Below are positions 13,970 to 15,341 of a stretch of 15,341 nucleotides of DNA, in pieces. The position numbers and the translations under genes were made by a program. Below the pieces are notes generated by a model, which saw nothing but the letters and a program-made list of their open reading frames with translations, had not been told where the DNA came from and ran no database searches. How positions within the stretch are numbered: position 1 is the stretch's first letter; each line of letters opens with the position of its first letter. The DNA is taken from positions 1-15,341 of the forward strand of contig JBDTRY010000074.1 in the NCBI GenBank assembly GCA_039931435.1, read 5' to 3'. Source of the stretch: JBDTRY01 sp039931435. GTDB taxonomy: Bacteria; Acidobacteriota; Thermoanaerobaculia; Gp7-AA8.

Positions 13970-15073
13970 ATGACCAGTCTCTACTCCGCTCTCCTCGACC
14001 GGCTGCAGATACCCATCACCGTGGTCACGGCAACGGGTGTGATCATGTATCGCAACCGGGCCTTCGATCAGACATTCGGTACGGAGGCGGAGGGATGGAT
14101 GAGAAGCGCCGCCACGTCGGTCGCTGGCGAACGAGGGTGGCTTTACTGGTTTTTTGGAGACGGTGAGAAACACTCGGCCGAGGTCGAGTGGAACGGCAGA
14201 ATCTATCGTATTGAAAAAGTAATGAGCGAGCCCGTGGATGCGGCCTCGGTAGCACTGCTCATCGAAGACGTGACGCGGCAGGCCGAGGCGGAACAGGCGA
14301 AATCGGATTTCACCTCGATGATCGTTCACGACCTGAGAGGGCCGCTGTCCGGCATCCAGGCCACGCTCGATTTCGTCGTGCAGGACGAGGACAACTTCGG
14401 GCCCATGCATCAGGATCTGCTCAAGGAAGCCTCCCTTGAATCCGATCGAATGATGAATCTCATCAACGAGATTCTCGACTTCTCAAAGATACAGTCCGGA
14501 AAATTCACCGTCGAAAACGAACCGATCCGGCTCGTCCCTCTCCTGAAGCGAACCGCCCTCAGTCTGCAGGCCATCGCTGCCCGCAATGAAGTCACCCTGA
14601 TCTCAGCCTATGGTCCCGATCTGCCCATCGTCAACGGCAGCACGGAGAAACTGACTCAGGCCATGATCAACCTCCTCAGTAACTCGCTGAAGTTTACCGC
14701 GCGAGGAGGAGTGATCGCCCTCAATGCGCAGCCCTTTCCTGACGACAACTCCCCGGACAGCGTGGCCATCACGGTTACGGATACCGGAGTCGGAATCAGC
14801 GAAGAGGAACTGCAAAAGCTGTTCAGCCGCTACGAACAGGTCAGCAGTCGCTCTTTCCACGGAGAATCCGGAACCGGCCTTGGACTATTCATCGTCAGAG
14901 AGATCATCGAAGCGCACGGCGGAACGATGGAGGTTGCCAGCATCGAAGGCATCGGAACGAGCATGATCATCCGCCTGCCGGTCGTCAAGGAGCAGAAGGC
15001 GGTCGAGGAAGACGACACTCCCGTGACGCTTTCGCTATTCCCGTCGACAGAGTACGGCCGGCGCAGCGGCTGA
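13970..15073 (+). CDS. Soluble PAS-domain sensor histidine kinase
   Basis: A 367-residue cytoplasmic two-component kinase. Residues about 5-105 are a PAS-like sensor (QIPITVVTATGVIMYRNRAF opening, SVALLIEDVTRQ closing). The HisKA dimerisation helix carries the phospho-acceptor His120 in SMIVHDLRGPL. The HATPase domain (about 225-338) has the N-box INLLSNSLKFT (Asn234, Asn238), DTGVG (G1, Asp271), LFSRYEQ (F-box) and GTGLGL (G2). All catalytic motifs are intact. No transmembrane helix is present, so the signal is intracellular or comes from a partner protein such as the 138-aa product encoded immediately before it. There is no Shine-Dalgarno; the ATG abuts the upstream stop (TAAATG), implying re-initiation by terminating ribosomes. 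No response regulator is encoded within the window, so it is an orphan as far as can be seen. Confidence 0.92.
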   Translation: MTSLYSALLDRLQIPITVVTATGVIMYRNRAFDQTFGTEAEGWMRSAATSVAGERGWLYWFFGDGEKHSAEVEWNGRIYRIEKVMSEPVDAASVALLIEDVTRQAEAEQAKSDFTSMIVHDLRGPLSGIQATLDFVVQDEDNFGPMHQDLLKEASLESDRMMNLINEILDFSKIQSGKFTVENEPIRLVPLLKRTALSLQAIAARNEVTLISAYGPDLPIVNGSTEKLTQAMINLLSNSLKFTARGGVIALNAQPFPDDNSPDSVAITVTDTGVGISEEELQKLFSRYEQVSSRSFHGESGTGLGLFIVREIIEAHGGTMEVASIEGIGTSMIIRLPVVKEQKAVEEDDTPVTLSLFPSTEYGRRSG

Positions 15074-15168
15074 GCGCCGTTTCCGGTGTCGCCACGAAAG
15101 ATTCCTGCAGGGCATCGTCACATTTCCAACACCCCACCTGGCATCGTGAGCGGGGGAACCGCGCAAGC

Positions 15169-15201
15169 GCCGGTGTCATTTGGTATGACGTGACTACCGG
15201 C
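15169..15201. repeat. Bulged stem-loop downstream of the kinase gene
   Basis: GCCGGT (15169-15174) pairs with ACCGGC (15196-15201), and inside it GTCAT (15175-15179) pairs with ATGAC (15185-15189) round a 5-base loop, leaving a 6-base bulge (15190-15195). It is about 95 bp past the kinase stop and directly abuts the palindromic element that follows. There is no T-run, so an intrinsic terminator is not supported. Confidence 0.35.
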
Positions 15202-15205
15202 GGCA

Positions 15206-15297
15206 TCTCATCCCGAAGCGAAGCGAGAATCTCCTCTCTGTGAGACGGCAGCCGTCTTTCCACGAGCCAAAGATCCCTGCTCGCTTCGCTCGTGAGA
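15206..15297. repeat. About 92-bp imperfect palindromic intergenic element
   Basis: Outer ends TCTCA (15206-15210) and TGAGA (15293-15297) are inverted and equidistant from a perfect inner inverted repeat, AGACGGC-A-GCCGTCT at 15243-15257. Between them, the left arm has GCGAAGCGAG followed by AATCTC, and the right arm GATCCCTGCTCGCTTCGCTC, again inverted relative to each other. The whole can fold into a cruciform or multi-stem RNA. GCGAAGCGAG...GATCTC-type palindromes are a familiar class of dispersed intergenic repeats in GC-rich bacteria (from memory). No second copy is in the window. The rest of 15074-15341 appears noncoding. Confidence 0.5.
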
Positions 15298-15341
15298 CTG
15301 TGTCAAAAGTATCTTGAAATCACAACCGGCGCTGCTGCTCG

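Overview
The window is bacterial chromosomal DNA: GC-rich, densely coded, with ordinary housekeeping and metabolic genes and no phage, plasmid, transposase, CRISPR, rRNA or tRNA signal that I can see. Gene content (3-methylcrotonyl-CoA carboxylase beta, a separate B12-binding mutase subunit, ClC-CBS, NDH-2, a secreted seven-repeat protein, a PBP1A) would fit a heterotrophic, aerobically respiring member of Acidobacteriota or a nearby phylum. That placement is an inference from gene style and rests on no marker gene.

Layout. (1) 1-108: end of an intergenic region holding three CGTCAG repeats at exact 11-bp spacing and a 10-bp inverted repeat. (2) 109-4080, minus strand: a tight acyl-CoA gene set read right to left. 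It runs GNAT acetyltransferase, B12-binding mutase subunit, crotonase-family protein, methylcrotonyl-CoA carboxylase beta, HAD hydrolase; the last four are within a few bases of each other or overlap. (3) 4365-9461, plus strand: HAD phosphatase, M19 dipeptidase, ClC chloride channel/antiporter with CBS domains, type II NADH dehydrogenase, with gaps of 31, 75 and 38 bp. (4) 9511-13481, minus strand: a secreted seven-repeat (probable beta-propeller) protein with its own promoter, and upstream of it a class A penicillin-binding protein. (5) 13553-15073, plus strand: an unrecognised 138-aa protein and a soluble PAS histidine kinase, directly abutting. (6) 15074-15341: noncoding, containing a roughly 92-bp palindromic repeat element.

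How the genes fit together. The minus-strand set at the left looks like leucine/branched-chain and propionate-type acyl-CoA catabolism, but its partners (biotin carboxylase alpha subunit, mutase catalytic subunit, acyl-CoA dehydrogenase) are not in the window. The crotonase-family member lacks the usual catalytic glutamate pair. The plus-strand middle block mixes envelope/ion, respiratory and salvage functions and may be one transcript without being one pathway. 

The most interesting regulatory reading is translation initiation. Two transcription units (GNAT at 4080 and the 138-aa/kinase pair at 13553) have near-consensus -10 boxes 7-9 nt from the start codon and no Shine-Dalgarno, so both look leaderless; the PBP may be a third. 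The ClC gene, in contrast, appears to begin at a CTG codon behind a strong Shine-Dalgarno. I found no dramatic new system. The best candidate for something undescribed is the small unknown protein fused by translation to the orphan kinase.
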